A stretch of 58,022 nucleotides of DNA. Origin: Mucilaginibacter sp. (lineage in GTDB: Bacteria; Bacteroidota; Bacteroidia; Sphingobacteriales; Sphingobacteriaceae). This document shows positions 18,431 through 27,385 of the stretch, one piece after another. The position numbers were made by a program, and so were the translations under genes. The stretch spans positions 1 to 58,022 of the forward strand of contig JAESTD010000031.1 in the NCBI GenBank assembly GCA_016763755.1, given 5' to 3'. Below the pieces are notes generated by a model. The model was not told the origin of the DNA. It worked only from the letters and a program-made list of their open reading frames with translations, and did not search any database. How positions within the stretch are numbered: the stretch's first letter is position 1; the number at the start of each line of letters is the position of its first letter.

Positions 18431-19042
18431 ATGATATCTACCCGTTGTTATAGGCTGCTTTTGTTTTGCGCGGCCATTGCCATATTTTCTTCCTGCTCGC
18501 ATAAACTAACACCACGCAAAAGTGCCGATTATAGTAATGGCGCTATCCCGGTAAAGCGTGGACCTTATGTGCTGGAGAAGCCGGATAAAAGTATAGCAGA
18601 GAAATACTCTACCATGATGGGTATCAACAGAGGGGATATCCAAAACGGACGACTCTACAGCTTTATAGACGAATGGTATGGTACACCTTACCGTTTCGGC
18701 GGTTTGGATAAAGATGGTGTAGACTGTTCGGGCCTGGTGTATTTATTAGAGATGCAGGTGTATGACCAATCGGTGCCACGTACTTGCGCTACGCAGGTTA
18801 ACATTATAAAAAGAAAATACGAGGAAGAATTGCAAGAAGGCGACTTGGTGTTTTTCGATTTTGATGGTAAGCAGTATAGCCATGTAGGTGTTTATCTGCA
18901 AAATGGCTATTTCGTGCATGCCAGTACGCGCAAAGGTGTTATCATTGCCCGATTGCGCGATAATGGCATCTATAAGTTTTTCTCGCGGGCGGGTTCTGTG
19001 ATGGTTGATAGTACGGCCACAGCACAAAGCGGCGGCCAATAA
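18431..19042 (+). CDS. NlpC/P60 family lipoprotein (peptidoglycan endopeptidase)
   Basis: A 203-residue lipoprotein. The lipobox FSSC puts the lipidated cysteine at 22. The NlpC/P60 domain spans about 75-195 with catalytic Cys99 (VDCSGLV), His151 (SHVGVYL) and third polar residue His163 (FVHAST). Such enzymes cut peptide stems of peptidoglycan, usually the D-Glu to diamino-acid bond. A weak promoter, TTG-N21-TATCTTTA (18395-18426), lies just upstream of the ATG. Monocistronic by position. Confidence 0.92.
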   Translation: MISTRCYRLLLFCAAIAIFSSCSHKLTPRKSADYSNGAIPVKRGPYVLEKPDKSIAEKYSTMMGINRGDIQNGRLYSFIDEWYGTPYRFGGLDKDGVDCSGLVYLLEMQVYDQSVPRTCATQVNIIKRKYEEELQEGDLVFFDFDGKQYSHVGVYLQNGYFVHASTRKGVIIARLRDNGIYKFFSRAGSVMVDSTATAQSGGQ

Positions 19043-19051
19043 CTTGATATT

Positions 19052-19091
19052 AAAAAAAGCCTCAAATTAAGATATTTCTTAACTTTGAGGC
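19052..19091 (-). terminator. Intrinsic terminator of the DUF3857 operon (minus strand)
   Basis: On the minus strand an 8-bp GCCTCAAA/TTTGAGGC stem extended by a TTAAGA/TCTTAA stem (19059-19091) is followed by seven T residues (19052-19058). It lies 118 nt beyond the stop of the 640-residue gene. It also abuts the ATG of the 40-residue ORF on the other strand. Confidence 0.75.
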
Positions 19092-19093
19092 CT

Positions 19094-19216
19094 ATGCCGA
19101 AGGAAAAGCACGATTACTCTTTCTGGACAAAATACAAACGCTTTGCCGGTACCGAGATAATGCTTTATGTGATCATGATCGTTGGTATTATACTCGGCAT
19201 TATCATCTTTAGTTAG
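19094..19216 (+). CDS. Small single-pass membrane protein, 40 residues
   Basis: ATG at 19094, stop at 19214-19216. The product starts MPKEKHDYSFWTKYKRF, a charged and aromatic N-terminus, and then has one hydrophobic helix (about 22-39) rich in isoleucine and ending at Phe39-Ser40. This is a convincing type of small membrane protein, but I recognise no family. The ATG lies 2 nt after a hairpin (19059-19091) whose right arm includes the only GAGG-like ribosome site. Its last 8 nt overlap the stop of the convergent gene. Confidence 0.55.
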   Translation: MPKEKHDYSFWTKYKRFAGTEIMLYVIMIVGIILGIIIFS

Positions 19217-21131
19217 CAGACCAGTTTTTTACTAACGATACGGTATAGATATCGTTATCGGCTATTTTTTGATAAAATTCAACCAATTTGGCGTAGAGGT
19301 CTTTATCATAGGTGCCGTCTATAATTTCCAAACTACGTTTGTAAATCAATTCCCCATCGGCAACGCTAACACTCGCTTTGTATTTGCCGAAAGGTTGGTT
19401 AAGTGATACATTCCACGGCTCAATATCGGCGTGATAACCTTTGGGTAAGGTATAAGTTATCTCATCCTCGTCCGTGTAGCCCCGGTTAATATAAACCGGG
19501 TTTGTGCGGTTACGCACATCTTTTATCGATCGGCTTCGGTTTAAAGGATTAAGAGAAAAATAAAGTTTGCCGTTATCTGCCGATGCAAAATCAGCTGCGT
19601 TAAGTTTGATGGTTTCTATAGATACCGGCATCTCAAGTTTATCCTGTTTAAGATTAAATTTTTCTATATCGAGATTAGTGATGTGGTTGTACATCTTCCG
19701 GAGGGTTTTAACCTGCTCGGTAAATTGCTCGCCTACCAATTTTTCGGGGTTATCATATTGCGTGCCCTTATAAATTGTAACCATGCTGCCGCTCATGTCA
19801 CCGTTATCTGCTATGTTAAATTGAGCGTTACGTGTTTGCAGGTTTTGGGCTGCGGTGTATTTTGGGGTATGCATCAGTTTACCACCCTCTGGAGTACAAG
19901 CTAAAACAGTGCGATCATCCGTAAAATCGCTTAAAAAACCGAAGGGTATCTTCTGACTAGTGCATTCCAGGTAAGTAGTATCATTTTTGAAAGGGAGGCA
20001 AAGGATGATGTGGTTGCCCTGATCCATTGTAGCAAAGTCATTAAGCAGGCTAACCTTTTTGCCCGCACCTGCTTCAACAACACAATACCATGATGGAATA
20101 TTGGCTGCTTCTAACAAAGCTTGTGTATAATTCACTAAACCTTTGCAATCCCCGTAGTTTAACCTGTCAACCTCAGATGCAGGGTAGGGCTGGAAACCTC
20201 CAATACCTATCTGCACGCTAATGTAACGGGTTTTTCCCTGCATATATTCGTATATCTTTTTGGCTTTTTGTTTAGGATCTGTAAGGTCGGCGGTTAATTC
20301 TTTTACCTGTTCTTTGGTTGTTTGTGGTATCTCCCTGCGGCCTTTAAGCAGGTTATCGTATATCCAATGGCCAAGCTCATTCCAGTTATTGTAAGCGCCG
20401 GGTATGCCGCTATAACTAAAAAAAATCGGCGCTACCTTTACCTTGCTGTAATAATTTTCGGCAATGGGGCTGTATGGTTCGCTGCGATAAGCCTTAAGGT
20501 TACTTACTTCCCAGTTATAGGTAGTTAGTCCTTCTTTGGTAGCGCCGACAGTCATTTTTGCCGGCATATTAATTTCCTTGTAGTTGATCTTAAAATCAGG
20601 CTTGCAGGCAAATGTGTATCTACTTTTTTCAACCGCTACTGCAGGTTCCGGGATGGGGCGCCAGTCTGGCAATACGAGTGTTTGTTTAGAACGCATCTCT
20701 AACTCATACTCAATTGTGTAAGGATATGCCGCTATGGATGGCAAATAATGTTTAACCCGCGAATCCTGGTACAAAGAAAAACCATCGGATGTGGCATTAT
20801 CTTCAAAATTCTTTTCAGAAAATTTGTTAACCAATTTACCAAATTCGTCATAAGTTGAACCTTTTATACTCTTTATGGCATTGCCTTTATCATAAAAAAC
20901 TACGATCTCGGCGATGTCATCTCCGTTTTTATTGAGGATCGTAACCGCTTTTTTGATATGATAGATGGTGTTTCCTGCATCCTTGATCTCGGTAATAACG
21001 CTTTGATTGCGTATAACTGCACTTGCATAGGGCAACAGGTCTTTAGATATAAGGTTAACAGCGTAATTATCCTGCCCTTTGCTGACTATCGCCGGCAGCA
21101 AAAGCATCAACAAACTATAAACACGTTTCAT
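19209..21131 (-). CDS. DUF3857/transglutaminase-like exported protein (second of a pair)
   Basis: A 640-residue secreted protein: signal peptide (1-19), DUF3857 domain (about 50-230), transglutaminase-like core (about 270-395) and a C-terminal beta domain. The core keeps Cys329 (GDCKG) and His374 (GNHIIL), but the third position is Glu389 in LECTSQ where Asp is usual. The start overlaps the stop of the upstream paralogue by 4 nt (ATGA), so the two are co-translated. Function unknown; the fold suggests a cysteine protease or peptide cross-linker at the cell surface. Confidence 0.87.
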   Translation of the reverse strand: MKRVYSLLMLLLPAIVSKGQDNYAVNLISKDLLPYASAVIRNQSVITEIKDAGNTIYHIKKAVTILNKNGDDIAEIVVFYDKGNAIKSIKGSTYDEFGKLVNKFSEKNFEDNATSDGFSLYQDSRVKHYLPSIAAYPYTIEYELEMRSKQTLVLPDWRPIPEPAVAVEKSRYTFACKPDFKINYKEINMPAKMTVGATKEGLTTYNWEVSNLKAYRSEPYSPIAENYYSKVKVAPIFFSYSGIPGAYNNWNELGHWIYDNLLKGRREIPQTTKEQVKELTADLTDPKQKAKKIYEYMQGKTRYISVQIGIGGFQPYPASEVDRLNYGDCKGLVNYTQALLEAANIPSWYCVVEAGAGKKVSLLNDFATMDQGNHIILCLPFKNDTTYLECTSQKIPFGFLSDFTDDRTVLACTPEGGKLMHTPKYTAAQNLQTRNAQFNIADNGDMSGSMVTIYKGTQYDNPEKLVGEQFTEQVKTLRKMYNHITNLDIEKFNLKQDKLEMPVSIETIKLNAADFASADNGKLYFSLNPLNRSRSIKDVRNRTNPVYINRGYTDEDEITYTLPKGYHADIEPWNVSLNQPFGKYKASVSVADGELIYKRSLEIIDGTYDKDLYAKLVEFYQKIADNDIYTVSLVKNWSAN

Positions 21132-23101
21132 GATTTTTTCTTGAACACAATTTCAGCTTTTTCTGAGGCGATTATTTTATTATACAACTCTTTTAGGTAC
21201 GGATATTCTTCCGGCGCATATATAGCTTTATCAAACTGAATCACGTTTGAGTAAGAAAAATTATTACCCTCGCCAATAAAATCTGTTATAAAGCGGCCGC
21301 CTTTGTTTGGGAGGCCTATGTTGGCTTGCTGCGGCGCACTTTCGATACCATAACCAGCGGGCAGGTGCATGGTTATATTGTATCGGGCTGTTGATGGCAT
21401 ACCACGGTCAACAGGATATGTTCTATCCTGTAACTTGAAAGGATTATCAACCAACCTGTCAAAGATGATCGGGTTAAAGGCCATCCGGTCATGGTTAAGG
21501 CCATTGTAAAGATCAATTTCTATTTCGTATTTTTCGCTAAGTGGTTGATCAAGGCTATCCAGATTGCCGAACTCCGATTTAATGATCTTAACATGGTTTA
21601 AACGTTCGTCAAGATTTTCAACATATTCATCCGTAGAGTTGAACTTTTTAATGGCCAGGCGTTTTAAATAAGCATCATAACCGCTTGAGTAGGTTACAAG
21701 GCTGCCCGTTAACTTTCCGTTGCTTTGCAAAGTAAGGTCAAATGCGCTTGTGGTAGTTTTACGTTGCTTATCGCCAAGATCTATCCAATATGATGGCTTA
21801 TCAAAACTGATAACACGGCCCTGGTCGTTGAGGCAGCGCATAGGCAACATGCCAAATGCCAAGAGCGGATCGGTTGCATCAAGCAAATATTCGTCAGTGC
21901 CAATGGTTGCTTTGGCAACTACGTAATCAAAATCGCGCTCAATGGGATAAAGCCTGTTCACTATACCGTTGTCACGGGTAGATAGTAACACTGCATCCGT
22001 TTTAATGCCTGCCGACTTAAGTGCAGCAACTAATGCAAGGTTTATATCTCCGCAATCGCCACTATGGGTATCAAGCGCTTTACGTATGTTTTCACTCCCG
22101 GTTGATCTGATGTTGTTCCACTTAATGGTTTTCTGGATATATTGATATACTGCGATAGCTTTCGAAAGGTCATCGTTGGCGTTAGCAATTACAGGCAGTA
22201 GATAAGGTTTCATCAGGTTCTTTTTGATCTGCGAACCAAAGTACTCCGAATGTTTAAGATTAAAGTCTATATCTGCCCACTCTTTTGTTACGCGTTGTTT
22301 AACTCCGGTAAACGGATTTACATACTCTTGCAAATTAAAGTAAATAGCTGAGAGGAAGTTTTTTGACGCAGTCATATAATCTTCAGCAATCATCGCCGGC
22401 ACGTCTTTTATACCGTAAACCATAAAAGAGCAATCGCATTTTGCGCCGTGCGAGGTGAAGCACTCGCGTTCTACTTCGGCCTTGTTCTTGGTAAGCTTAA
22501 GACTGCCGCGTATTGAAGCATTATAAGTCCAAAAAGCCGGGATATGTACCTCATACTCTGAGTACTGTTTTGGGATGTCATCCTGAAATTCCCATGACGG
22601 GAAACTGTAAAAACCCGGAATTATTTTTGTGTAAGAGTATTCAATAATGCAACCGTTACGAAGGTTCGGAAGAGCAAATTTTACTTCTTTCCAATATTTA
22701 TTTATGGTTGTGGTATATATTTTTTTTGGATCAAGTTCGGCTACTTGTACAGCACCGTTATCATCTATATAAGTGGTAGTTGCTTTAATATCGGTGACAT
22801 CTTCTATTATGTCTTCATAACTACGGAAAGATATAGATACCGTTCCCTTATCAAACGCTTTACTATCAAATATTTTAACTTTAGTGTGGTATTTGAAAAA
22901 CATGTTGATATGTTCGTTATTGCCCATATCAATGCGCGTGGATCCAAATTCGTTGATAACATAAGCGTGAGCTGACGTATCGTTTTTATAAGATTTTTGT
23001 TGTAGCTCTTCAATAGCGAACTTGCCGAATGGGAAATCTTGGGCTTGCGCTAAGGTGGCAACACAAATGATTACCAGCAGATTGAGTAAAAATTTATTCA
23101 T
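21128..23101 (-). CDS. DUF3857/transglutaminase-like exported protein (first of a pair)
   Basis: A 657-residue secreted paralogue of the next gene, with a signal peptide (1-20), DUF3857 domain, transglutaminase-like core and DUF3858-like end. Here the core has Cys350 (SGDCGD) and Asp408 (LLDATD), but the histidine position is Tyr393 in FDYVVA. Either this subgroup works without the histidine or the domain has lost catalysis. It opens a two-gene operon that ends at the hairpin at 19059-19091, and it is divergent from the exonuclease gene. Confidence 0.87.
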   Translation of the reverse strand: MNKFLLNLLVIICVATLAQAQDFPFGKFAIEELQQKSYKNDTSAHAYVINEFGSTRIDMGNNEHINMFFKYHTKVKIFDSKAFDKGTVSISFRSYEDIIEDVTDIKATTTYIDDNGAVQVAELDPKKIYTTTINKYWKEVKFALPNLRNGCIIEYSYTKIIPGFYSFPSWEFQDDIPKQYSEYEVHIPAFWTYNASIRGSLKLTKNKAEVERECFTSHGAKCDCSFMVYGIKDVPAMIAEDYMTASKNFLSAIYFNLQEYVNPFTGVKQRVTKEWADIDFNLKHSEYFGSQIKKNLMKPYLLPVIANANDDLSKAIAVYQYIQKTIKWNNIRSTGSENIRKALDTHSGDCGDINLALVAALKSAGIKTDAVLLSTRDNGIVNRLYPIERDFDYVVAKATIGTDEYLLDATDPLLAFGMLPMRCLNDQGRVISFDKPSYWIDLGDKQRKTTTSAFDLTLQSNGKLTGSLVTYSSGYDAYLKRLAIKKFNSTDEYVENLDERLNHVKIIKSEFGNLDSLDQPLSEKYEIEIDLYNGLNHDRMAFNPIIFDRLVDNPFKLQDRTYPVDRGMPSTARYNITMHLPAGYGIESAPQQANIGLPNKGGRFITDFIGEGNNFSYSNVIQFDKAIYAPEEYPYLKELYNKIIASEKAEIVFKKKS

Positions 23102-23206
23102 ATAGTTTAGGCATTAATTGTGGACTTGAAAATATTAAAAATTACTTAAAATTTAATAAGAAAAATGATACTGTTTTTAACACCTTTGTATTACTTATAA
23201 GTTATA

Positions 23207-24235
23207 ATGAAACTACAATTAAAGCGTCCGCTTGCATTTTTTGACCTTGAGACCACCGGCACCAATATTGGTGCTGATCGAATAGTTGAAATATCTGTTA
23301 TTAAGTTACATCCTGATGGTACCGACGAGGCACGTACCTGGCGGGTACACCCTGGTATACCTATTCCGTTGGAGTCGTCTTTGGTACATGGTATTTACAA
23401 TGAACACATTGCTGAAGAAAAGCAGTTTGAGGAACTGGGTCAGGAAATAGCCGATTTTATCCACGAGAGTGACCTTGCAGGGTATAACTCCAACAAATTC
23501 GATATCCCGATGCTGATGGAAGAGTTTTTACGCGCCGGTGTTAATTTCGACCTTGATAAGCGTCATTTTGTTGATGTGCAGAACATTTTCCACCAGATGG
23601 AGCAACGCACGCTTAAGGCTGCTTACCAGTTCTACTGCCAGAAAGAGATCATTAACGCGCACTCTGCTGAGGCCGACACCCGCGCTACGATGGAAGTTTT
23701 GCTGGCGCAGATAGAGAAGTATGCAGATGTGGAATGGGAAGATAAAAAAGGTAACCGAAGCAAGCCAGTTGTAGGCGATGTGGAAGCATTGCATAAATTT
23801 ACTAACCTTAGTCGCCCGGTTGATTTTGCCGGCCGTATGGTTTATAACGAAGAAGGTGAAGAGCTGATAAACTTTGGCAAACACAAAGGCAAACGTGTAG
23901 AAGATGTGCTGAATGTAGAGCCAAGTTATTACTCGTGGATGATGCAGGGCGATTTCCCGCTTTATACCAAACGTAAATTAGAAGAAATATATAAACGTTG
24001 GAACGCCAAGAAAGCTGCCGAGCGCTATCAGAACAGGGCACAGCAAGCCGCTAATCAAGGCGAAGGCCAGCAAGCTAAACCCGCGTTCCAAAACAATGCG
24101 CCCAAAAGCAGCCCTAATGTGAATCAACAAAGCAGCCAGCAATACAATAAACCTTTTAAAAAGAAAGAGGAGCCTGCCAAGCCGGTTGATGATGATATGC
24201 TGGCACAACTGGCTATGAAGTTTAAGAAGGGGTGA
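23207..24235 (+). CDS. DnaQ-like DEDDh 3'-5' exonuclease with extra C-terminal region
   Basis: A 342-residue protein. Exonuclease domain about 5-170 with Asp13/Glu15 (FFDLETTG), Asp99 (NKFDIPML), His152 and Asp157 (AHSAEADTR), the full DEDDh set. A second small module has FGKHKGKRVEDV (about 223-234) followed by YYSWMMQGDFP, like the DUF3820 type. The tail (about 272-330) is rich in Gln, Asn and Ala and probably disordered. Family members act as proofreading subunits or stand-alone exonucleases; which applies here is unclear. Confidence 0.88.
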   Translation: MKLQLKRPLAFFDLETTGTNIGADRIVEISVIKLHPDGTDEARTWRVHPGIPIPLESSLVHGIYNEHIAEEKQFEELGQEIADFIHESDLAGYNSNKFDIPMLMEEFLRAGVNFDLDKRHFVDVQNIFHQMEQRTLKAAYQFYCQKEIINAHSAEADTRATMEVLLAQIEKYADVEWEDKKGNRSKPVVGDVEALHKFTNLSRPVDFAGRMVYNEEGEELINFGKHKGKRVEDVLNVEPSYYSWMMQGDFPLYTKRKLEEIYKRWNAKKAAERYQNRAQQAANQGEGQQAKPAFQNNAPKSSPNVNQQSSQQYNKPFKKKEEPAKPVDDDMLAQLAMKFKKG

Positions 24236-24295
24236 GTTTGGAGATTAGTTACCGGTGATCAGAGATTCGTTCTCTGCCTTCATCAATAAACAAAG

Positions 24296-24373
24296 TTGTC
24301 ATTCTGAGCGATAGCGAAGAATCTTTCAGCTTGCAATAAATGCAGAAAGATGCTTCGTTCCTCAGCATGACAA
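24296..24373. repeat. Palindromic intergenic repeat related to family A
   Basis: Ends TTGTCATTCTGAGCG and CTCAGCATGACAA pair, as do GAAGAATCTTTC and GAAAGATGCTTC. It has the same architecture as the family A copies but a different core. It sits between two convergent genes, where it could end both transcripts. Confidence 0.7.
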
Positions 24374-24390
24374 TTTTTTTATCCTAATCT

Positions 24391-25329
24391 CTAATCACTT
24401 TTCCGAAGGAAAGAGATATTCCTCGTCAGTCCCTCGAACTTTGTCCGTTTAACCGCTGAGTTCTTAAAAACTTTTTGAAACACCTCAGTGGTAATATCTT
24501 CCCAATCTTGTTTTTTTAAGCCGTGCAGATCGGGGTGAGGCTGAAAGGCTGATTCAGTGTGCAGCACCGAAAAGCGGTTCCATGGGCATACATCCTGGCA
24601 TACATCGCAGCCAAACATCCAGTTATCCATTTTGCCTTTAAACTCCTGTGGTATCTCGTTCTTTAGCTCTATGGTCAGATAAGAGATACAACGGCTGCCA
24701 TCAACAATATAAGGGCCTACAATGGCATCAGTAGGGCATGCATCAATGCAGCGGGTACAATCACCGCAATGGTCGGCAGTAGGGGCGGTATCATAGGCCA
24801 ATTCAATATCTACGATCAACTCTGCCAGGAAGAAAAACGAACCTGATCTTTTGCTGATAAGGTTAGTGTTTTTACCAACCCAACCCAGCCCGGCTTTTTT
24901 AGCCCAGGCTTTATCCAGCACCGGGGCCGAATCCACAAAGGCGCGTCCGCCAACTTCGCCTATTTTCTCATTTATGACCAGTAATAGTAACTTTAACTTA
25001 TCCTTTATAACTGTATGATAGTCAGTTCCATAAGCGTACTTAGATATCTTGGGGGATGATGGGTCATCCTGAAGTGTATCGGTATAATAATTAAGTCCGA
25101 GGGAGATAACCGATCTTGCACCATCTACCAGCAGGCGCGGGTCAAGCCGTTTATCGAAGTAGTTTTCCATGTACTTCATTTCGCCGTGCATGCCTTTGTT
25201 TAGCCAAGCCTCAAGGCGGGGTGCTTCTTCTTCCAGGAACTCAGCCTTTGAAATACCGCAGAACAAAAAACCGAGGTTTTTAGCCTCAGCTTTTATCAGC
25301 TGCGAATATTCATTTAGCTTATTGTTCAT
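24391..25329 (-). CDS. queG: Epoxyqueuosine reductase QueG
   Basis: A 312-residue cobalamin-dependent iron-sulfur enzyme that performs the last step of queuosine synthesis in tRNA, epoxyqueuosine to queuosine. Two 4Fe-4S motifs are complete: C188, C191, C194, C198 and C214, C241, C244, C248. Asp133 in [10 protein letters not shown] matches the known catalytic aspartate. Length fits the short QueG form without HEAT repeats. It faces the exonuclease gene, and a -7 box lies only 8 nt before its start. Confidence 0.95.
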   Translation of the reverse strand: MNNKLNEYSQLIKAEAKNLGFLFCGISKAEFLEEEAPRLEAWLNKGMHGEMKYMENYFDKRLDPRLLVDGARSVISLGLNYYTDTLQDDPSSPKISKYAYGTDYHTVIKDKLKLLLLVINEKIGEVGGRAFVDSAPVLDKAWAKKAGLGWVGKNTNLISKRSGSFFFLAELIVDIELAYDTAPTADHCGDCTRCIDACPTDAIVGPYIVDGSRCISYLTIELKNEIPQEFKGKMDNWMFGCDVCQDVCPWNRFSVLHTESAFQPHPDLHGLKKQDWEDITTEVFQKVFKNSAVKRTKFEGLTRNISFLRKSD

Positions 25330-25336
25330 AACGTTG

Positions 25337-25344
25337 CAAAGATA
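25337..25344 (-). promoter_or_regulatory. Bacteroidota -7 box (TATCTTTG) upstream of queG
   Basis: On the minus strand TATCTTTG fits TAnnTTTG and ends 8 nt before the queG ATG, which would give a nearly leaderless mRNA. No -33 TTG is evident. Confidence 0.35.
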
Positions 25345-25479
25345 CAGATAAACCCGATTGTGGTATGGCTTTTGGTGTGTTTAACCAAAACTGATAACGC
25401 CACGATTTATTAGAGACAGACGCCGTTACAGAAAAAGATAAAAGATCAATTAATTATATACATCTAAAAACACATCACC

Positions 25480-25770
25480 ATGGAAGAATACTCAGGCGGG
25501 TTTGACAGGGCCAATGATCAGGGCCAGAACCACGACATAAAAGGAAACGTAAAGAACGTGAACAATGAAACGCTTAAACAGGATGAAGATAACCAAAATG
25601 CTAATCCCGATCTGGCTAAGGAAATACCAACCATTACACCGGAGACGGCAGTAGGGGCAACAACAGAAACACCGATCTCTGAACTGCCCAACGACGTACC
25701 GGAACTGGAAAACCCTACCGACCAGACATCCTCAAACAAAGGACAAGGCCCGGCAGGTGAGGACCTATAA
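25480..25770 (+). CDS. Acidic, probably disordered small protein
   Basis: A 96-residue protein with no membrane segment or cysteine. It is rich in Asn, Asp, Glu, Gln, Thr and Pro, with the later half dominated by PTITPETAVG-like text, so it is probably unstructured and cytoplasmic. I recognise no family. A strong terminator follows 3 nt after the stop codon, which supports a real, separately transcribed gene. Confidence 0.6.
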   Translation: MEEYSGGFDRANDQGQNHDIKGNVKNVNNETLKQDEDNQNANPDLAKEIPTITPETAVGATTETPISELPNDVPELENPTDQTSSNKGQGPAGEDL

Positions 25771-25773
25771 TTG

Positions 25774-25806
25774 AAAGTCCCTTCATAAACTCTGAAGGGA
25801 CTTTTT
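25774..25806 (+). terminator. Intrinsic terminator after the acidic small protein
   Basis: An 11-bp stem, AAAGTCCCTTC / GAAGGGACTTT, with a 9-nt loop and a T-tract. It lies between convergent genes and may work for both. Confidence 0.85.
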
Positions 25807-25808
25807 AT

Positions 25809-26282
25809 TCATTTTGCTGCATGATAAAGCCGAGAGTTTGAGTAAGTAGCCTCGCTCACAATCTGATCATTTTTGATCTTGAAGATACTGCAATTACGCA
25901 GATCATACCGGATGGGGCTGTTGAGTTTATCGTGTAAGCCAATCACATCGTACTCCACTATCATGGTACTATCGTTGTTGATCACGTTATCAACCAAGTA
26001 TTTGGCATCGGGCGATACGTAGAAAATCTGGTGGAACATCTGGTCAGCGCCTTGGCGTCCATAACTTTCGCCATCCCAATCGTTAGTTGTTATTTTAGCT
26101 TTGTCGGCATATTGATTAATCAAGTCGGTGAGGTTATGATCGTTAAGATACTGAAAATGCAGGTCTATTAATTTGCGTGATTGTCCGCCGGGCACAACAG
26201 CCGGTTTTTCGGGTTCCTGATTACAGGCAGCAAACAAGGCGATCGTTACAGTTGCAAAAATGGTTCGCAGGGTATTGGTCAT
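25809..26282 (-). CDS. NTF2/SnoaL-like lipoprotein
   Basis: A 157-residue lipoprotein. The start is the ATG at 26282 (MTNTLRTIFATV), which gives a signal peptide and lipobox LFAAC; the longer frame to 26345 begins inside the terminator hairpin of the neighbouring gene. The mature part follows the cone-shaped NTF2-like pattern, a helix-rich start with LIDLHFQYLNDHN and then antiparallel strands ending KNDQIVSEAT. SnoaL-like proteins include enzymes and ligand carriers; no catalytic residue set is clear. Confidence 0.72.
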   Translation of the reverse strand: MTNTLRTIFATVTIALFAACNQEPEKPAVVPGGQSRKLIDLHFQYLNDHNLTDLINQYADKAKITTNDWDGESYGRQGADQMFHQIFYVSPDAKYLVDNVINNDSTMIVEYDVIGLHDKLNSPIRYDLRNCSIFKIKNDQIVSEATYSNSRLYHAAK

Positions 26283-26305
26283 GAAGCTAAAATAGTTAAG
26301 ATAGG

Positions 26306-26342
26306 TTAAAAACAAAAGCCCTTCCGGGTCACGAAAGGGCTT
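26306..26342 (-). terminator. Intrinsic terminator of the polysaccharide deacetylase gene
   Basis: On the minus strand an 8-bp stem AAGCCCTT / AAGGGCTT is followed by TTGTTTTT. It begins 18 nt after the deacetylase stop codon. Confidence 0.8.
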
Positions 26343-26359
26343 CATTCTATTTGATTATT

Positions 26360-27232
26360 TTAGAAACTGTTTCTGATGCTGTTGCTTAGCGTTCTTGCGC
26401 TCCAGTATCCACTATCTAAAATACGGCGCAGGGTAAACTTCGGTTCATTAGGGTCGCGTTTGTCTGCTAACTGGAATGCGCCAAGGAAGCCGCGTTTTTT
26501 TAGCTCAGGTATACCCTGCGCGTTCCATAAACCAAATGGATACGCAAACCAGGTGATTTTTTTGCCGGTAATTTCTTCTAATTTCTTAGTCGGCTTATCT
26601 AACTGGGTTTCCCAATCCTTACCCTGGAATTTTTTGAAGTTGTGATGATCCCATGTGTGTGAACCGATGATATGGCCTGCATCGCTCAATTGTTTGATCA
26701 TCTCCTTGGTCATGTAATGCGGGCGGCCAATAGATACCGTCATCACAAAGAACACACCTTTAAAGCCATATTTCTTCATTTCGGGCGCAGCAATGGTAAA
26801 CTGGTCAAGATCGGTATCATCAAAGGTAAGCATGATAGGTTTCGATGGCAATTTTGCACCATTTACCAGGTAGTTGTAATATTCATCGGGCAAAATAGTA
26901 TGGTAGCCGCTATCAGCCAGCATTTTCATATGCTCTTTAAAGGCTGCAATTTGTACAATGTAGTCTTTGGCACCTTTTGAATCAGTTGGTTTCCAGTCGC
27001 GGATCTGGTGATAACAAATAACCGGTACCTGTTTTTTAGCCATTACAGCTGCTTTATCGATAGCGCCTTTTGCAACCTGTGCCACCGGCGATTTAGTGTT
27101 TTCAGTAGCGGCAGCGGCACGTTCTGCGCTGTCGGTCTTAACAGATTTGTCGGAGCTTGCCGGTTTAGACTGGCACGAAAGCATGCCCACAACGAACAGG
27201 GGCAGCAATGCCGAAAATTGTTTCATCATCAT
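26360..27232 (-). CDS. Polysaccharide deacetylase (NodB-type) lipoprotein
   Basis: A 290-residue lipoprotein, lipid cysteine at 20 (GMLSC). A low-complexity Ala/Ser/Lys linker (21-60) leads to a NodB deacetylase domain (CE4). Motif 1 is TFDD (136-139), motif 2 is SHTWDHH (191-197, metal-binding His192 and His196), motif 3 is AYPFG (230-234). Such enzymes remove N- or O-acetyl groups from glycans such as chitin-type, peptidoglycan or poly-N-acetylglucosamine. The gene follows the GH92 locus but has its own terminator and probably its own promoter. Confidence 0.9.
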   Translation of the reverse strand: MMMKQFSALLPLFVVGMLSCQSKPASSDKSVKTDSAERAAAATENTKSPVAQVAKGAIDKAAVMAKKQVPVICYHQIRDWKPTDSKGAKDYIVQIAAFKEHMKMLADSGYHTILPDEYYNYLVNGAKLPSKPIMLTFDDTDLDQFTIAAPEMKKYGFKGVFFVMTVSIGRPHYMTKEMIKQLSDAGHIIGSHTWDHHNFKKFQGKDWETQLDKPTKKLEEITGKKITWFAYPFGLWNAQGIPELKKRGFLGAFQLADKRDPNEPKFTLRRILDSGYWSARTLSNSIRNSF

Positions 27233-27340
27233 ACAGTAGCAATATTTAAGGTCGCTAAATTAGAATATTTTACCCGCGCAATATTAACTGTTAATAAAAT
27301 TTAATAAGTTTCTAATTCGCTTAACATGGGCGGGAAATAA

Positions 27341-27371
27341 CAAAGCCCCGGCATATACCGGGGCTTTGTTT
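27341..27371 (-). terminator. Intrinsic terminator after the Gfo/Idh gene
   Basis: A 10-bp GC-rich stem, AAAGCCCCGG / CCGGGGCTTT, with a 6-nt loop, followed on the minus strand by TTG TTATTT. It marks the end of the GH92-Gfo/Idh transcript. Confidence 0.85.
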
Positions 27372-27385
27372 ACAAAACAATGCTT

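Noticed and set aside
26283-26345. Longer start for the NTF2-like lipoprotein
   Set aside because: The extra 21 codons lie in the neighbouring terminator hairpin, and the lipobox signal begins at 26282.
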